A stretch of 64,000 nucleotides of DNA, taken from the NCBI RefSeq assembly GCF_026127265.1, contig NZ_WWFG01000001.1:3523501-3587500 (forward strand), read 5' to 3'. A program made the position numbers and the translations under genes. Each line of letters opens with the position of its first letter. The stretch's first letter is position 1. Shown one piece after another: positions 52,179 to 61,474 of the stretch. Source of the stretch: Nostoc sp. KVJ3 (GTDB lineage Bacteria > Cyanobacteriota > Cyanobacteriia > Cyanobacteriales > Nostocaceae). Under the pieces are notes generated by a model, which worked only from the letters and a program-made list of their open reading frames with translations, was not told the origin of the DNA and ran no database searches.

Positions 52179-53318
52179 ATGACACATCTGCAATTCCAAA
52201 AGTTACAAGTTTTAGGCATGGTGAAACAACTATTTCCCCAGAAAAAACCTGCATCTACTCAAACCTCTGCACTTTTGTTAGCAACTGGCTTGAGCTTAAG
52301 TATCCTTATTCCTTCTTATGCTGCGGGCACTGCTAATAAAACTGTTTCTGTTAACCAGAAGCCTCAATTGATGAGTCAAGCCGGTAAGACGGTTGAAATC
52401 ACTCTCGTTTCCTACGCAGTCACCAAAGCTGCTTACCAGAAAATCATTCCTGAATTTGTAGCGAAATGGAAACGCGAAAAAGGTCAAGATGTAGTAATTC
52501 GGGAAAGTTATGGTGGTTCTGGCTCTCAAACCCGTGCAGTAATTGACGGATTAGAAGCAGATGTTGTAGCCTTGGCGCTGGCATTGGATACCAAAAAAAT
52601 TGAAAAAGCCGGACTTATTCAACCAGGCTGGGAGAACGAAGCACCAAATAACTCAATTGTGACTCACTCAGTAGTTGCCCTAGAAACACGTGAAGGTAAT
52701 CCGAAAAAAATTCAGGGTTGGAGTGATTTAACCAAATCAGGGGTAAAGGTGATTACAGCCAACCCTAAGACTTCAGGAGGCGCACGGTGGAACTTTCTGG
52801 CTTTATGGGGTGCGATTACTAAGAATGGTGGAAGTGAAGCTCAAGCTCTTAACTATGTTACCCAAGTCTTTCGCAATGTCCCTGTGTTACCTAAAGATGC
52901 GCGGGAATCGAGCGATGTCTTTTACAAGAAAGGTCAAGGGGATGTTTTGCTTAACTACGAAAACGAGATTATCTTAGCAGCACAACAAGGAAAAACTTCA
53001 CCATCTTATGTGGTTCCTCAAGTGAACATTTCCATAGATGGGCCAGTAACAGTTGTGGATAAAAATGTTGACAAGCACCGTACCCGCGAGGTTTCCGAAG
53101 GTTTCGTTAAGTTTCTTTTTACACCGCAAGCTCAACGTGAGTTTGCCAAAGTTGGTTTTCGACCTGTTAACTCTACTGTCACAAAGGAAGTACAGAATAA
53201 ATTTCCCAAGATTTCTAAGCTTTATAATGTTCAGAGTTTGGGAGGCTGGGATACTCTTCAGAAGAAGTTTTTCGACGACGGTGCAATCTTCGACAAAATA
53301 CAAAGTGGCCGACGCTAA
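52179..53318 (+). CDS. sulfate-binding protein, second copy
   Basis: 379 aa, sulfate ABC transporter substrate-binding family. Signal peptide with a hydrophobic core at about residues 29-46 (LLLATGLSLSILIPSYAAG) and no lipobox, unlike SbpA, so it is probably a soluble periplasmic protein. Binding-site segments IRESYGGSGSQTRAVIDGLE, ARWNFLALWGAI, and VLLNYENEIILAA match SbpA. Start may be ATG 52179 or ATG 52218. A candidate operator lies 35 nt upstream. Confidence 0.9.
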   Translation: MTHLQFQKLQVLGMVKQLFPQKKPASTQTSALLLATGLSLSILIPSYAAGTANKTVSVNQKPQLMSQAGKTVEITLVSYAVTKAAYQKIIPEFVAKWKREKGQDVVIRESYGGSGSQTRAVIDGLEADVVALALALDTKKIEKAGLIQPGWENEAPNNSIVTHSVVALETREGNPKKIQGWSDLTKSGVKVITANPKTSGGARWNFLALWGAITKNGGSEAQALNYVTQVFRNVPVLPKDARESSDVFYKKGQGDVLLNYENEIILAAQQGKTSPSYVVPQVNISIDGPVTVVDKNVDKHRTREVSEGFVKFLFTPQAQREFAKVGFRPVNSTVTKEVQNKFPKISKLYNVQSLGGWDTLQKKFFDDGAIFDKIQSGRR

Positions 53319-53399
53319 CATTGGCTTTCTAATCTAGATTTTTATTCAACAGCTGTTCATGACTGCAATTTTTATGAACAGCCTGTTAAGTATTTATAT

Positions 53400-54173
53400 T
53401 TAAATTTTTGGTGAATATGCAGCAAAATCAAATAACGTCTTGAGTGCAAGAGCAATTACTGTGCTGAGAAATATACGTCGTAACCAGAGGTTGCTAAGTC
53501 TGAGGGCAACCCGCGATCCAACAATTCCACCAATGAACATAGTAATACTCAGAATAATACCTAGTTTGTAATCAACTATTCCCTGTGTAAAGAAAATAAT
53601 GGTGGCAATCAGCGAAGAAAAAATATTGATAAACTTTGTGTTTGCGATCGCCTGTACAAATGTCATCCGAAATAGGCTGACATAAGCTGCTGTGAGCATA
53701 GTGACATAGCCACCACTAAAGAAACCACCATAAACACCAAGCACAAAAGTTGCCACATATCCACCAATTTCTTCTATTGGTGATGGTCTTCCTATTCTTA
53801 AAACAATTCCAGCATTCCGATTGGTGATTGAAAATACGGCAACTACAATCATCAAAATCGAGATAATCAGAGGCATAGATTTTGACGGTACAACTAAAAC
53901 AAGTAATGCACCAATGATTGAGCCTAAAAGCGTTAGGGAAATTATTATTGGTAAGCGATTGCGGTCAATTGTTTTTTTACCAATAAAAGGCAATGTACCA
54001 CCAACACTCATAAAGGTTAATGCCAGCATATTAGTGGCAAGTGCAATACGCGGTTCAATATTCAATTGCAACATTACAGGGACGGTAATTAAAGAAGTAC
54101 TTCCTGTAATGACACTTATGACACTTGTGAGAAAGAAAATTGCAATGAGGAGCAGTAATTGGATAGCATTCAT
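53400..54173 (-). CDS. TauE/SafE (TSUP) family permease, second copy
   Basis: 257 aa, about eight membrane helices. TSUP signatures: FFLTSVISVITGSTSLITVP near the N-terminus and a second-half GVYGGFFSGGYVTMLTAAY. Predicted sulfite or organosulfur exporter/importer; its position next to sulfate uptake genes makes a sulfur role more likely than for the 37.9-kb homologue. Convergent with sbp2 (81 nt apart). ATG 54173. Confidence 0.85.
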   Translation of the reverse strand: MNAIQLLLLIAIFFLTSVISVITGSTSLITVPVMLQLNIEPRIALATNMLALTFMSVGGTLPFIGKKTIDRNRLPIIISLTLLGSIIGALLVLVVPSKSMPLIISILMIVVAVFSITNRNAGIVLRIGRPSPIEEIGGYVATFVLGVYGGFFSGGYVTMLTAAYVSLFRMTFVQAIANTKFINIFSSLIATIIFFTQGIVDYKLGIILSITMFIGGIVGSRVALRLSNLWLRRIFLSTVIALALKTLFDFAAYSPKI

Positions 54174-54426
54174 CAGAGAATTTTATTTTATGTTGTTAAG
54201 AATACATTTTCTGCAATGATGTTTGCAGTAAATAGAAATATCTAAAACTCTTGTTTAACATGAGTTACAGCGTTTTCTTGACTATATTAATATAGATATA
54301 CTTCAGTGTAAATACATACATTTTATACCAATAAAATCAGTATTTTGTATAAGCTTTTAACAACTAAGTTGGGTAAAAATTATATAAATTGGTAAGTTAA
54401 AAAAGTAATATACATCTGTAACAAAA

Positions 54427-54459
54427 AGATCCCCGACTTCTTGAAGAAGTCGGGGATCT
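54427..54459. repeat. AGATCCCCGACTTCTT perfect hairpin
   Basis: AGATCCCCGACTTCTT (54427-54442), one G, then AAGAAGTCGGGGATCT (54444-54459). 16-bp perfect stem. Related degenerate copy at 44068-44096. Dispersed genome hairpin. Confidence 0.7.
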
Positions 54460-54542
54460 GAGCCTCTCAGTAAAAAACAAATTAAATGGAATTGCTATAA
54501 TAGGATAGGATTCCTATTTGATTTCTGAACAAAATTAAGTAC

Positions 54543-54623
54543 TGTAGGGTACGTTAGGATGAAATCTGTAAAGCACCAAATCCTTACGAAAGGTGCGTTA
54601 AACTGTCGCTAACACACCCTACA
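54543..54623. repeat. TGTAGGGT...ACCCTACA bounded repeat
   Basis: TGTAGGGTACGTTAG at 54543-54557 and CTAACACACCCTACA at 54609-54623 are imperfectly inverted, 81 bp overall. Same class as the GCGTTA fragments at 30827 and 31509. No coding content. Confidence 0.55.
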
Positions 54624-54704
54624 AATTACTTAATATGAACACCATCAAAAATAAAACCCATCTAGAAATTATCTAAATGGGATAAATCGACTAACTACTG
54701 ATTA

Positions 54705-55484
54705 TTAAGTGAATGCATATTTCAGGGGCAAACCATCCTGAAAAATTAGTAATTCTCCGGGTTTGATTTGTGTCCAAACTTCGTTGTCAGTCAAAGGTGT
54801 GGTAGCAATGACAGCAACGCGATCGCGTTCGGTAGTCACTTCCCGAAAATCTACAGTCATGTCTTGATCGATTAAATGGGCAGCTGCAAAAGGTGCTTGA
54901 CGGACAATGTAGCTGAGTTTGGTTGAGCAATGAGCAAAAAAGTGTTCTCCATCAGATAATAAGTAATTAAAGATACCTATTTTTGCAATTGCATCACTAA
55001 TTTGTTTAAGTACAGGGTACAATTTTTTGATGTCAGGCTTACCATCAGGAAAGCGCGATCGCAATGTTTCTAAGATCGTACAGAATGCTTTTTCACTATC
55101 TGTATCACCTACAGCTTGATAAAAGCCTAAATTTTCTGGATCAAAATTTGGCAAATTACCGTTGTGGGCAAACACCCAATACTGACCCCACAATTCTCTA
55201 CGGAAAGGATGGCAGTTGTGTAGGGCAACTTTACCCTGAGTAGCTTTACGGATATGGGCGATGACATGAGTTGAGTGGATGGGATAACTCCGCACCAACT
55301 CGGCTACCGGAGAAGCAACAGAAGGTTGGGCATCTAAAAACATCCGACATCCCTTTCCTTCAAAGAAAGCAATGCCCCAACCATCGCTATGATCGTCCGT
55401 TTTTCCTCCCCGTGCAGAAAACCCTTCAAAAGAAAAGCAAATATCTGTTGGAACATTGCAATTCATTCCGAGCAATTGGCACAT
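54705..55484 (-). CDS. class II glutamine amidotransferase (YafJ type)
   Basis: 259 aa. Cys2 after Met is the Ntn nucleophile (MCQLLGMNCNVP), with SFEGFSARGGKTDDHSDGWG, HIRKATQG and FAHNGNL as the class II glutaminase motifs. Members act on glutamine or related amides; YafJ substrate is unknown. Cytoplasmic. Start ATG 55484, needed to expose Cys2. Confidence 0.9.
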   Translation of the reverse strand: MCQLLGMNCNVPTDICFSFEGFSARGGKTDDHSDGWGIAFFEGKGCRMFLDAQPSVASPVAELVRSYPIHSTHVIAHIRKATQGKVALHNCHPFRRELWGQYWVFAHNGNLPNFDPENLGFYQAVGDTDSEKAFCTILETLRSRFPDGKPDIKKLYPVLKQISDAIAKIGIFNYLLSDGEHFFAHCSTKLSYIVRQAPFAAAHLIDQDMTVDFREVTTERDRVAVIATTPLTDNEVWTQIKPGELLIFQDGLPLKYAFT

Positions 55485-55641
55485 GAATGTTGCACTCTAA
55501 ATTTTTGACTAAGGTCTCAAAACCAAGATACTTCAGAATGCTAGATTGATTCTGGAGCGATCGCTTCAATCTTAGAATTTAGGGCTGAGATATTCCAAAT
55601 TATCCCCAACAATAAAGAGCCTACTTCTAAGGAACATGACA

Positions 55642-55941
55642 CTATGCCAAAAGATGGTAGTAACGGATATCTGGTGCAGCACTCACTAAACCTTCGAGTT
55701 TAGCTGCTACCGCTTGGAAGTGGGGTGAATCTAGATGAGTATTCAGGGCTTCATGAGAAGTCCACTCCTCTACAAAAGTAAAGTCTGTTGGTTCGTCTTG
55801 GTTTTGCAAAAGTTTATACTCGATCGCACCTGCTTCGTAACGGCTTGGCTCAATGAGTTCCAACAGTACAGCTTTTAGTTCTTCTACTTTGTTAGGCAAA
55901 GCAATAATACGGGCAACAATGCGAATAGTTTGGTTAGTCAT
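55642..55941 (-). CDS. antibiotic biosynthesis monooxygenase (ABM) domain protein
   Basis: 99 aa dimeric ferredoxin-like fold of the ABM/YgiN type: RIVARIIALPNKVEELKAVL, then EYKLLQNQDEPTDFTFVEEW and the H-F ending HFQAVAAKL. YgiN-like enzymes oxidise quinols; a role is not assigned here. Cytoplasmic; 51 nt before purE on the same strand, so possibly co-transcribed. Confidence 0.88.
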   Translation of the reverse strand: MTNQTIRIVARIIALPNKVEELKAVLLELIEPSRYEAGAIEYKLLQNQDEPTDFTFVEEWTSHEALNTHLDSPHFQAVAAKLEGLVSAAPDIRYYHLLA

Positions 55942-55992
55942 TTGTCATTTGTCATTGGGAAAGACTTGCTGCTAATCTGCTGTTAAGATTTA

Positions 55993-56511
55993 TTAAAACA
56001 TCTGCTGTAAATATTGCTCATAGCCTAGTTGTTCTAGTTTTGCTTGCTTGGCAATTACTGATTCACATAGAGTTTGGCGATATAGTTGTACTCTTTTTAA
56101 CAATTCTGGTTGCTGAGTTGCGAGGATTTGTACTGCTAAAAGTCCGGCATTTTTGGCATTACCGATCGCCACTGTTGCTACAGGAATTCCTGCGGGCATT
56201 TGTAAAATAGAATATAAAGAATCCACGCCTTGTAAGTTCCGGGTGGCTATAGGAACACCGATAACAGGAAGTGGTGTTAAAGACGCTACCATTCCCGGCA
56301 GATGGGCAGCACCACCGGCACCGGCAATAATTACCTTAATACCACGTTGGTGTGCAAGTTGAGCATATTGCACCATGCGTTCTGGGGTACGGTGAGCAGA
56401 AACGATCGCTACTTCATTCTCAACGCCAAATTCCTCACAAACTGCGATCGCGTCCTTCATGGTGGGCAAATCAGAATCGCTGCCCATGATAATACCAACT
56501 AGGGGAGTCAT
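55993..56511 (-). CDS. purE: N5-carboxyaminoimidazole ribonucleotide mutase
   Basis: Purine synthesis, converts N5-CAIR to CAIR. 172 aa class I PurE: GIIMGSDSDLPTMKDAIAVC at the N-terminus (SDSD phosphate loop), AIVSAHRTPERM, and IIAGAGGAAHLPGMVASLT with the invariant His. Full length, cytoplasmic. Upstream of the ATG is an AAAAATT heptamer run. Confidence 0.95.
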   Translation of the reverse strand: MTPLVGIIMGSDSDLPTMKDAIAVCEEFGVENEVAIVSAHRTPERMVQYAQLAHQRGIKVIIAGAGGAAHLPGMVASLTPLPVIGVPIATRNLQGVDSLYSILQMPAGIPVATVAIGNAKNAGLLAVQILATQQPELLKRVQLYRQTLCESVIAKQAKLEQLGYEQYLQQMF

Positions 56512-56514
56512 AAT

Positions 56515-56547
56515 AATTAAAAATTAAAAATTAAAAATTAAAAATTA
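56515..56547. repeat. AAAAATT heptameric tandem repeat
   Basis: About four and a half consecutive AAAAATT units directly upstream of purE and between two divergent genes. Confidence 0.8.
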
Positions 56548-56656
56548 TTTGAGGTAGGTTATGCCGATAATCATCTCATCTATTGGCGTTGTTTGAATTG
56601 ATTTATTGATATTGGTTGCATCTAAAATCAGATTTAGCTATCTTCTCGTCAGTGTG

Positions 56657-57847
56657 ATGACCCAAGTAATAGAAAATCCTGTAGATATTATCAATGCTAG
56701 AGTGCCTGGTTACAAAGATTTGCAGATGCTCTTGGTTAACCAACAGGGCATAATTGAGCAAATCTTACCAATGGGTACGGTAGAAGCACGCAGCCGTGCA
56801 TCTATAATAAATGTTGCTGGCGATTGGATTTCATTGGGTGGCGTTGATTTGCAAATTAACGGTGCTTTGGGTTTGGCATTTCCTAATTTAACGGCTGAAA
56901 ATGCTCATAAGCTCCAAGAAATATCACAATTTTTATGGGATGTTGGAGTAGATGGGTTTTTACCGACACTTGTAACAACTTCAGTAGAAAACATTCAGCG
57001 ATCGCTTGCGATTATTGCTGAGGTTATCACCAATCAACCAGCAGGGGCGAAGATTTTGGGAGTACATCTAGAAGGGCCATTTTTGAATTTTCAAAAGCGT
57101 GGCGCACACCCAGCAGAGTATCTCTTACCCCTGACAATGGATCGGGTAAAGCAGGTTTTGGGTGATTATGCCCATGTTGTGAAAGTCATCACTTTAGCAC
57201 CGGAGTTAGATTTGACTGGCGAAGTAATTCCATATTTGCGTTCTCTGGGAATCATTGTCAGTTTAGGGCATTCTCAAGCAACAGCGGCCCTTGGGCAACG
57301 TGCCTTTAAACAAGGTGCAACGATGGTAACTCATGCTTTCAACGCTATGCCAGCATTACATCACCGCGAACCAGGGTTATTAGGGGCAGCAATTATCAAT
57401 CCTGATGTAATGTGTGGTTTTATTGCTGATGGTGAACATGTTTCGCCCACAATGCTGCAAATTTTACTTCGCGCTAGCTATCAAGAAAAAGGGCTGTTAC
57501 TTGTCAGCGATGCCCTTTCTCCTTTGGGGCTACCCGATGGCGTGTATCCTTGGGATAGTCGAGAAATTGAAGTTAAAAACGGTACGGCACGACTAGCCGA
57601 TGGCACTTTGTCGGGGACGACTTTACCCTTGTTGGTGGGAGTGCAGAATTTGGTGAAGTGGGAAATTTGTGATGTAGAAAGTGCGATCGCTTTAGCTACT
57701 AATGCACCTAGAAAAGCGATCGGTTTACCAGGAATTGTTAAGAGTCAATCCGCTAACTTATTACGCTGGCATTGGGATAAGACTACAAAAAAATTAACTT
57801 GGCAACGTGCCAGCACCGGAGAAATGTTGAAGAAGCCAGGAGGTTAG
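56657..57847 (+). CDS. nagA: N-acetylglucosamine-6-phosphate deacetylase
   Basis: About 396 aa amidohydrolase-fold enzyme. Motifs: VHLEGPFLNFQKRGAHP with the metal-binding Glu, SLGHSQATAALGQ, THAFNAMPALHHREPG, DGEHVSPTMLQILL, and the catalytic Asp in LLVSDALSPLGLPDG. It recycles amino sugars from cell wall or chitin. ATG 56657 is chosen because earlier ATG (56606) adds 17 atypical residues. Alone, divergent from purE. Confidence 0.92.
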   Translation: MTQVIENPVDIINARVPGYKDLQMLLVNQQGIIEQILPMGTVEARSRASIINVAGDWISLGGVDLQINGALGLAFPNLTAENAHKLQEISQFLWDVGVDGFLPTLVTTSVENIQRSLAIIAEVITNQPAGAKILGVHLEGPFLNFQKRGAHPAEYLLPLTMDRVKQVLGDYAHVVKVITLAPELDLTGEVIPYLRSLGIIVSLGHSQATAALGQRAFKQGATMVTHAFNAMPALHHREPGLLGAAIINPDVMCGFIADGEHVSPTMLQILLRASYQEKGLLLVSDALSPLGLPDGVYPWDSREIEVKNGTARLADGTLSGTTLPLLVGVQNLVKWEICDVESAIALATNAPRKAIGLPGIVKSQSANLLRWHWDKTTKKLTWQRASTGEMLKKPGG

Positions 57848-57912
57848 AATTTATCTGTTGCTCTCAACCTCATAGATATCTAGTCAAATTAAATATGTTT
57901 TATCCAGAACCC

Positions 57913-57945
57913 TTGTAGAGACGTAGCAATGCTACGTCTCTACAA
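57913..57945. repeat. GTAGAGACG palindromic repeat, copy 3
   Basis: TTGTAGAGACGTAGCA (57913-57928), A, TGCTACGTCTCTACAA (57930-57945). Same outer sequence as copies at 19364 and 40727, different core. Confidence 0.75.
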
Positions 57946-57955
57946 TCATATTGCA

Positions 57956-59080
57956 CTATGCAGGGTTAGGTTGGGTTCGGCTTTGAAGTAGCTGGATAAT
58001 TGCAGTTTTTTCTAATATTCCAACTAAAACGCCATTCTTACGAATCACAGGAAGCACAGATAGTTTTTGTTCTTCGAGTAACTGCATGACTTCCAGCAGA
58101 GGTTGATCTGATTGGACTGTGGTAGATTCGGTAATTGGTCGCATGACTTCTTTAACTTGAGTTTCTGACCACATTGCTGTCGGGATGGTTCGTAAATTAT
58201 CAACTGCGATCGCACCTACTAATTGTCCATCATTATCAGTCACTAAGAACCGATGCCAGTTTTGCCCACTGATGACTCGCTCATCGGCAAACTCTCTTAG
58301 GCTCAGATTAGCAGATACAATCGGGCTGTCAATAGTTACAGCATCCTCGGCTGTCAAACCTGTAAGTTTTTCTTGCACTCTGGCAAATTGAGCCGCATTA
58401 CCAGCATTTTGTAACAAGAAGAAGCCGATTAACAAATTCCAGAAGTTACCGAAGCTGCCAAAGAATAGTAAGGGAACTATACCGGAAAGAATTGCCACCC
58501 AACCAAAGATTTGCCCAACTCGACTGGCAAAGGTTACACCTTTATAAGGATTGCCTGTAATTTTCCAAACAACAGCTTTCAGTATATTTCCGCCATCTAA
58601 GGGCAAGCCAGGAATCAGGTTAAATAGGGCTAATGCTAAGTTAACAGAAGCGAGAACACCAAGAATTGCCGCTAACGGGCCTGATGCAGTAGTAGTGATA
58701 CCAATAGCTGTAAGGATACCAAATAGTAGTAAACTTACCATTGGGCCAGCGATCGCTACCCAGAAAGCTGCACCTGGGGTTTTGGACTCTTTTTCTAAGC
58801 TAGCCAAACCGCCAAATATAAATAGCGTGATGGATTTGACATCAATACCCTGACCGATTGCAACGAAACTGTGGCCTAGTTCATGGGCGACGACAGAGGC
58901 AAATAACATCAGCGCTGTCATCAGTCCTAGTAGCAAAGCTAATCCCGCAGACAATTGGGGAAATTGCGCCGCTAGTCCACTGCTATAGCTCCAAGTTACT
59001 AAACCCAGAACTAAAAACCATGAGGGATGGATATAGAAGGGAATTCCGAAGAGATTGCCAACGCGAATTGTGCCATTCAT
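57956..59080 (-). CDS. site-2-type membrane protease (M50) with CBS domains
   Basis: About 374 aa. Membrane helices with the zinc motif VVAHELGHSFVAIGQG (HExxH) and the second ligand region LIPGLPLDGGNILK (LDG). Then two CBS domains at about 245-370 (VSANLSLREFADERV, VMRPITESTTVQ), which often sense adenine nucleotides. Intramembrane protease of the rhomboid-unrelated S2P group. ATG 59080 chosen because AGGTG lies 7 nt upstream; the 59101 start gives a 7-residue leader. Confidence 0.88.
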   Translation of the reverse strand: MNGTIRVGNLFGIPFYIHPSWFLVLGLVTWSYSSGLAAQFPQLSAGLALLLGLMTALMLFASVVAHELGHSFVAIGQGIDVKSITLFIFGGLASLEKESKTPGAAFWVAIAGPMVSLLLFGILTAIGITTTASGPLAAILGVLASVNLALALFNLIPGLPLDGGNILKAVVWKITGNPYKGVTFASRVGQIFGWVAILSGIVPLLFFGSFGNFWNLLIGFFLLQNAGNAAQFARVQEKLTGLTAEDAVTIDSPIVSANLSLREFADERVISGQNWHRFLVTDNDGQLVGAIAVDNLRTIPTAMWSETQVKEVMRPITESTTVQSDQPLLEVMQLLEEQKLSVLPVIRKNGVLVGILEKTAIIQLLQSRTQPNPA

Positions 59081-59224
59081 GTCGTTCACCTTTGATGTCA
59101 ACTGCGAGAGGTTTGTTTTTTTCCTGCTCGATGTCTTCAGTGTAACGAAAGGTTAAGAGATTTTAATCTTCGTGGCGGTAGTGGTGTCCGTCTGTAAAGG
59201 TGCGGTTATCAGAAAAATGGGTTT

Positions 59225-59583
59225 AAAACCCCGTCCTTAAAGGACGGCTTTATATTAGAGGTATCGTGGTATAGTTAGAAGTGGTCGTTGACCCACCCAG
59301 ACATCGGAGACAGAAAGCCTAACACCAAAGTTCGATAGAAGACTATCGACGGCGCAGAAAAGACGGCAGACTGGGATAAGAACAAGAGGCAATTGGTTTC
59401 ATCCTTAAGTTACAAAACACCTGAACATTTTGTTTTCAAGTTGCTGCGGGACACGCAGTCGTAAAGTCTGTGGAGCGAACATAAGACCAAATCCTCTTAG
59501 GGGTGGAGGCGGTTGCTATGAAACAGAAACCTAAGTCGTGAGTCTTAGGAATCCCCGACCGTTTACGGCGGGGAGGATGTCAA
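59225..59583 (+). mobile_element. IS200/IS605-derived remnant with intact right-end hairpin
   Basis: CCGTCCTTAAAGGACGG hairpin at 59231-59247 and GAATCCCCGACCGTTTACGG then CGGGGAGGATGTCAA at 59549-59583. The second matches in layout the reverse of the 49722-49756 end of the sulfate-region element (GAATCTCC..GGAGAGTGTCAA), the usual IS605 right end. No transposase frame survives. The interval could still specify an omega/re-RNA-like transcript, but that is inference. Confidence 0.6.
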
Positions 59584-59761
59584 TGGTAATATTTGGGATT
59601 GATACTCTCCGGGCTAAAGTCACGGAGGACAGTTTTTTGTGTGGTAGCCTTGCTTCCACACAAAAAGAATCTCAATCTAGGTGCGTAGCGTTATACAAGT
59701 ATTCGGGTGGCCGCCGAGATAGGTGCAAAATGGAAGACGTTGTAATGGCTTAGGCATCCAC
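59584..59761. other. intergenic region with hairpins after the IS605 remnant
   Basis: TACTCTCCGGGCTAAAGTCA then CGGAGGAC (59595-59624) resembles another IS605 end in the opposite orientation; TGTGTGG (59638-59644) and CCACACA further hairpin. A 71-codon frame here has no family and is probably not a gene. Confidence 0.35.
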
Positions 59762-61474
59762 CTATACTGTAATTGTCTCTACCTGCTGAGAACTTTTTTG
59801 CAACATTGGGGCAATTATATCAGCAGGAACAGGACGACTAAAGTAGTAACCCTGACCTTCATCACATCCACGCTTTTGCAGGTATTCAAGTTGTTCTTGA
59901 GTTTCCACACCCTCCGCCGTAATTTTCAACCGGAGGCTCTTTGCGAGAGCAATAATCGCATCGGTAACGGCGGCGCTATCAGGATTAGACATAACATCCT
60001 GTACAAATGACTGATCAATTTTGAGCATATTCACAGGAAAGCGCTTCAAGTAATTCAGGGAGGAATAACCAGTACCGAAATCATCCAGAGCCAAGCATAT
60101 ACCCAGTTCTTGTAATTGTTTTAAGGTTTTAACTGAACGCTCAATATCAGCCATCAAAAAACTCTCTGTCACTTCTAGTTCTAAGGAAGATGCCTGGAGT
60201 TCAGTTTCCTCAAGAATTTGGTTGACGATCTCAACCAGATATGGTTGTTCAAACTGTCGAGATGACAGATTCACAGATATCCGAATTGGGGGAAATCCAG
60301 CAAGCTGCCAAGCACGGGTTTGGGCGCAAGCAGTTCGTAAGACCCATTCACCAATTGGTACGATCGCACCATTAGCTTCGGCAATGGGAATAAACTTGGT
60401 TGGGGAAATCATACCGAAAGTAGGATGCTGCCAACGAATCAAAGCTTCCATCGCTGTAATTTCTCCGCTATTTAAATCAATCAGAGGTTGATAATAAACC
60501 AGCATTTCGCCACGTTCAAGCGCTCCATGTAATTCATTTTCCAAAGTCAGCCGCTCTTGTAACTGAGCATTAATTTCTGGCGAATAGAATTGGTATTGGC
60601 TACGCCCTTGCTGCTTCGCTTGGTATAGGGCTATATGAGCCTGTTGCAAAAGTTGATCTATGCCATTGCGATCGTTTGGCTGATTAATTGTGATCCCAAT
60701 GCTGACGCTGATATGAACCGAGTTACCCTCTAGAGAAAAGGGTTTATTTAGGGTATTCAGCAGCACCTGAGATAGCTTAATTACATTTTCTAAAGAATGA
60801 ATGTCAATTCGGGCAAGGGCAAATTCATCTCCATTCAAATGGGCAAGAATATCTGTTTGCACTACGCAAGTTGATAACCTCTGTCCAACTGCTCTTAACA
60901 ACAAATTTGTTGTCTGACGATCCAACCCATGACTCATACCAGTGAAATCATCAATACTGAGCAAAAAGACAGCTACAAGGCGCTGATTATTTTCAGGTTG
61001 GGATAGAATTTGCTGGAGGCGATCGCAGAATAAATCACGATTGGGTAATCCAGTCAGGTTATCATAATTAGTAATATGGTGAATTAACTCATCTAATTTG
61101 TGAAGAGTTTGTGAAGTATCCGCCATCAATGTACCCGCTTCATCAGCAAATTCTGTAGGTAATTCCGGTAGTGTTTTGGTGTTCAGATAATTTTGTAATG
61201 CAGCAGATGTCAAAATTACTGGTTTAAGGAGATGGTTTAGGGCGTAGAGGGTAGCGGCTGTACCTGCTAATGTTGCCAATAGAGCAATAATCATAACTCG
61301 CGCCGCCATCTCTAAGGAATAGGAATTTGAAATGACGAAACTCAAGAGTAAAGTTAGAAGTGGTATATGAGTGCCCAAAAATGCCACAAACATAATTTTA
61401 GCAGTGTAACTTTTCTTGAGCCATCTGAAATGAGCTAAAAACGAGTACAAGTAGAGGTTGCGATCGAGCTTCAT
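59762..61474 (-). CDS. GGDEF-EAL cyclic-di-GMP protein, membrane bound
   Basis: 570 aa. Two membrane helices near residues 28-80 (MFVAFLGTHIPLLTLLLSFV; VMIIALLATLAGTAATLYAL), a short linker, then GGDEF domain about 145-300 with the signature degenerated to NGDEF (in HLNGDEFALARI), and EAL domain about 310-560 with intact EALIRWQHP, LDDFGTGYSSL and the GYYFSRP end. Prediction: phosphodiesterase degrading c-di-GMP; the GGDEF half is probably inactive or only GTP binding. No sensor domain known. Start ATG 61474. Confidence 0.9.
   Translation of the reverse strand: MKLDRNLYLYSFLAHFRWLKKSYTAKIMFVAFLGTHIPLLTLLLSFVISNSYSLEMAARVMIIALLATLAGTAATLYALNHLLKPVILTSAALQNYLNTKTLPELPTEFADEAGTLMADTSQTLHKLDELIHHITNYDNLTGLPNRDLFCDRLQQILSQPENNQRLVAVFLLSIDDFTGMSHGLDRQTTNLLLRAVGQRLSTCVVQTDILAHLNGDEFALARIDIHSLENVIKLSQVLLNTLNKPFSLEGNSVHISVSIGITINQPNDRNGIDQLLQQAHIALYQAKQQGRSQYQFYSPEINAQLQERLTLENELHGALERGEMLVYYQPLIDLNSGEITAMEALIRWQHPTFGMISPTKFIPIAEANGAIVPIGEWVLRTACAQTRAWQLAGFPPIRISVNLSSRQFEQPYLVEIVNQILEETELQASSLELEVTESFLMADIERSVKTLKQLQELGICLALDDFGTGYSSLNYLKRFPVNMLKIDQSFVQDVMSNPDSAAVTDAIIALAKSLRLKITAEGVETQEQLEYLQKRGCDEGQGYYFSRPVPADIIAPMLQKSSQQVETITV

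Larger units (their letters stand above)
54174..54704. other. intergenic region with two dispersed repeats
   Basis: Two repeats, listed separately at 54427-54459 and 54543-54623. No gene. The AT-rich start probably holds the TSUP promoter. Confidence 0.5.

Noticed and set aside
59538..59753. Plus-strand 71-codon frame after the IS605 remnant
   Set aside because: Starts inside the IS605 end hairpin and has no family or binding site.
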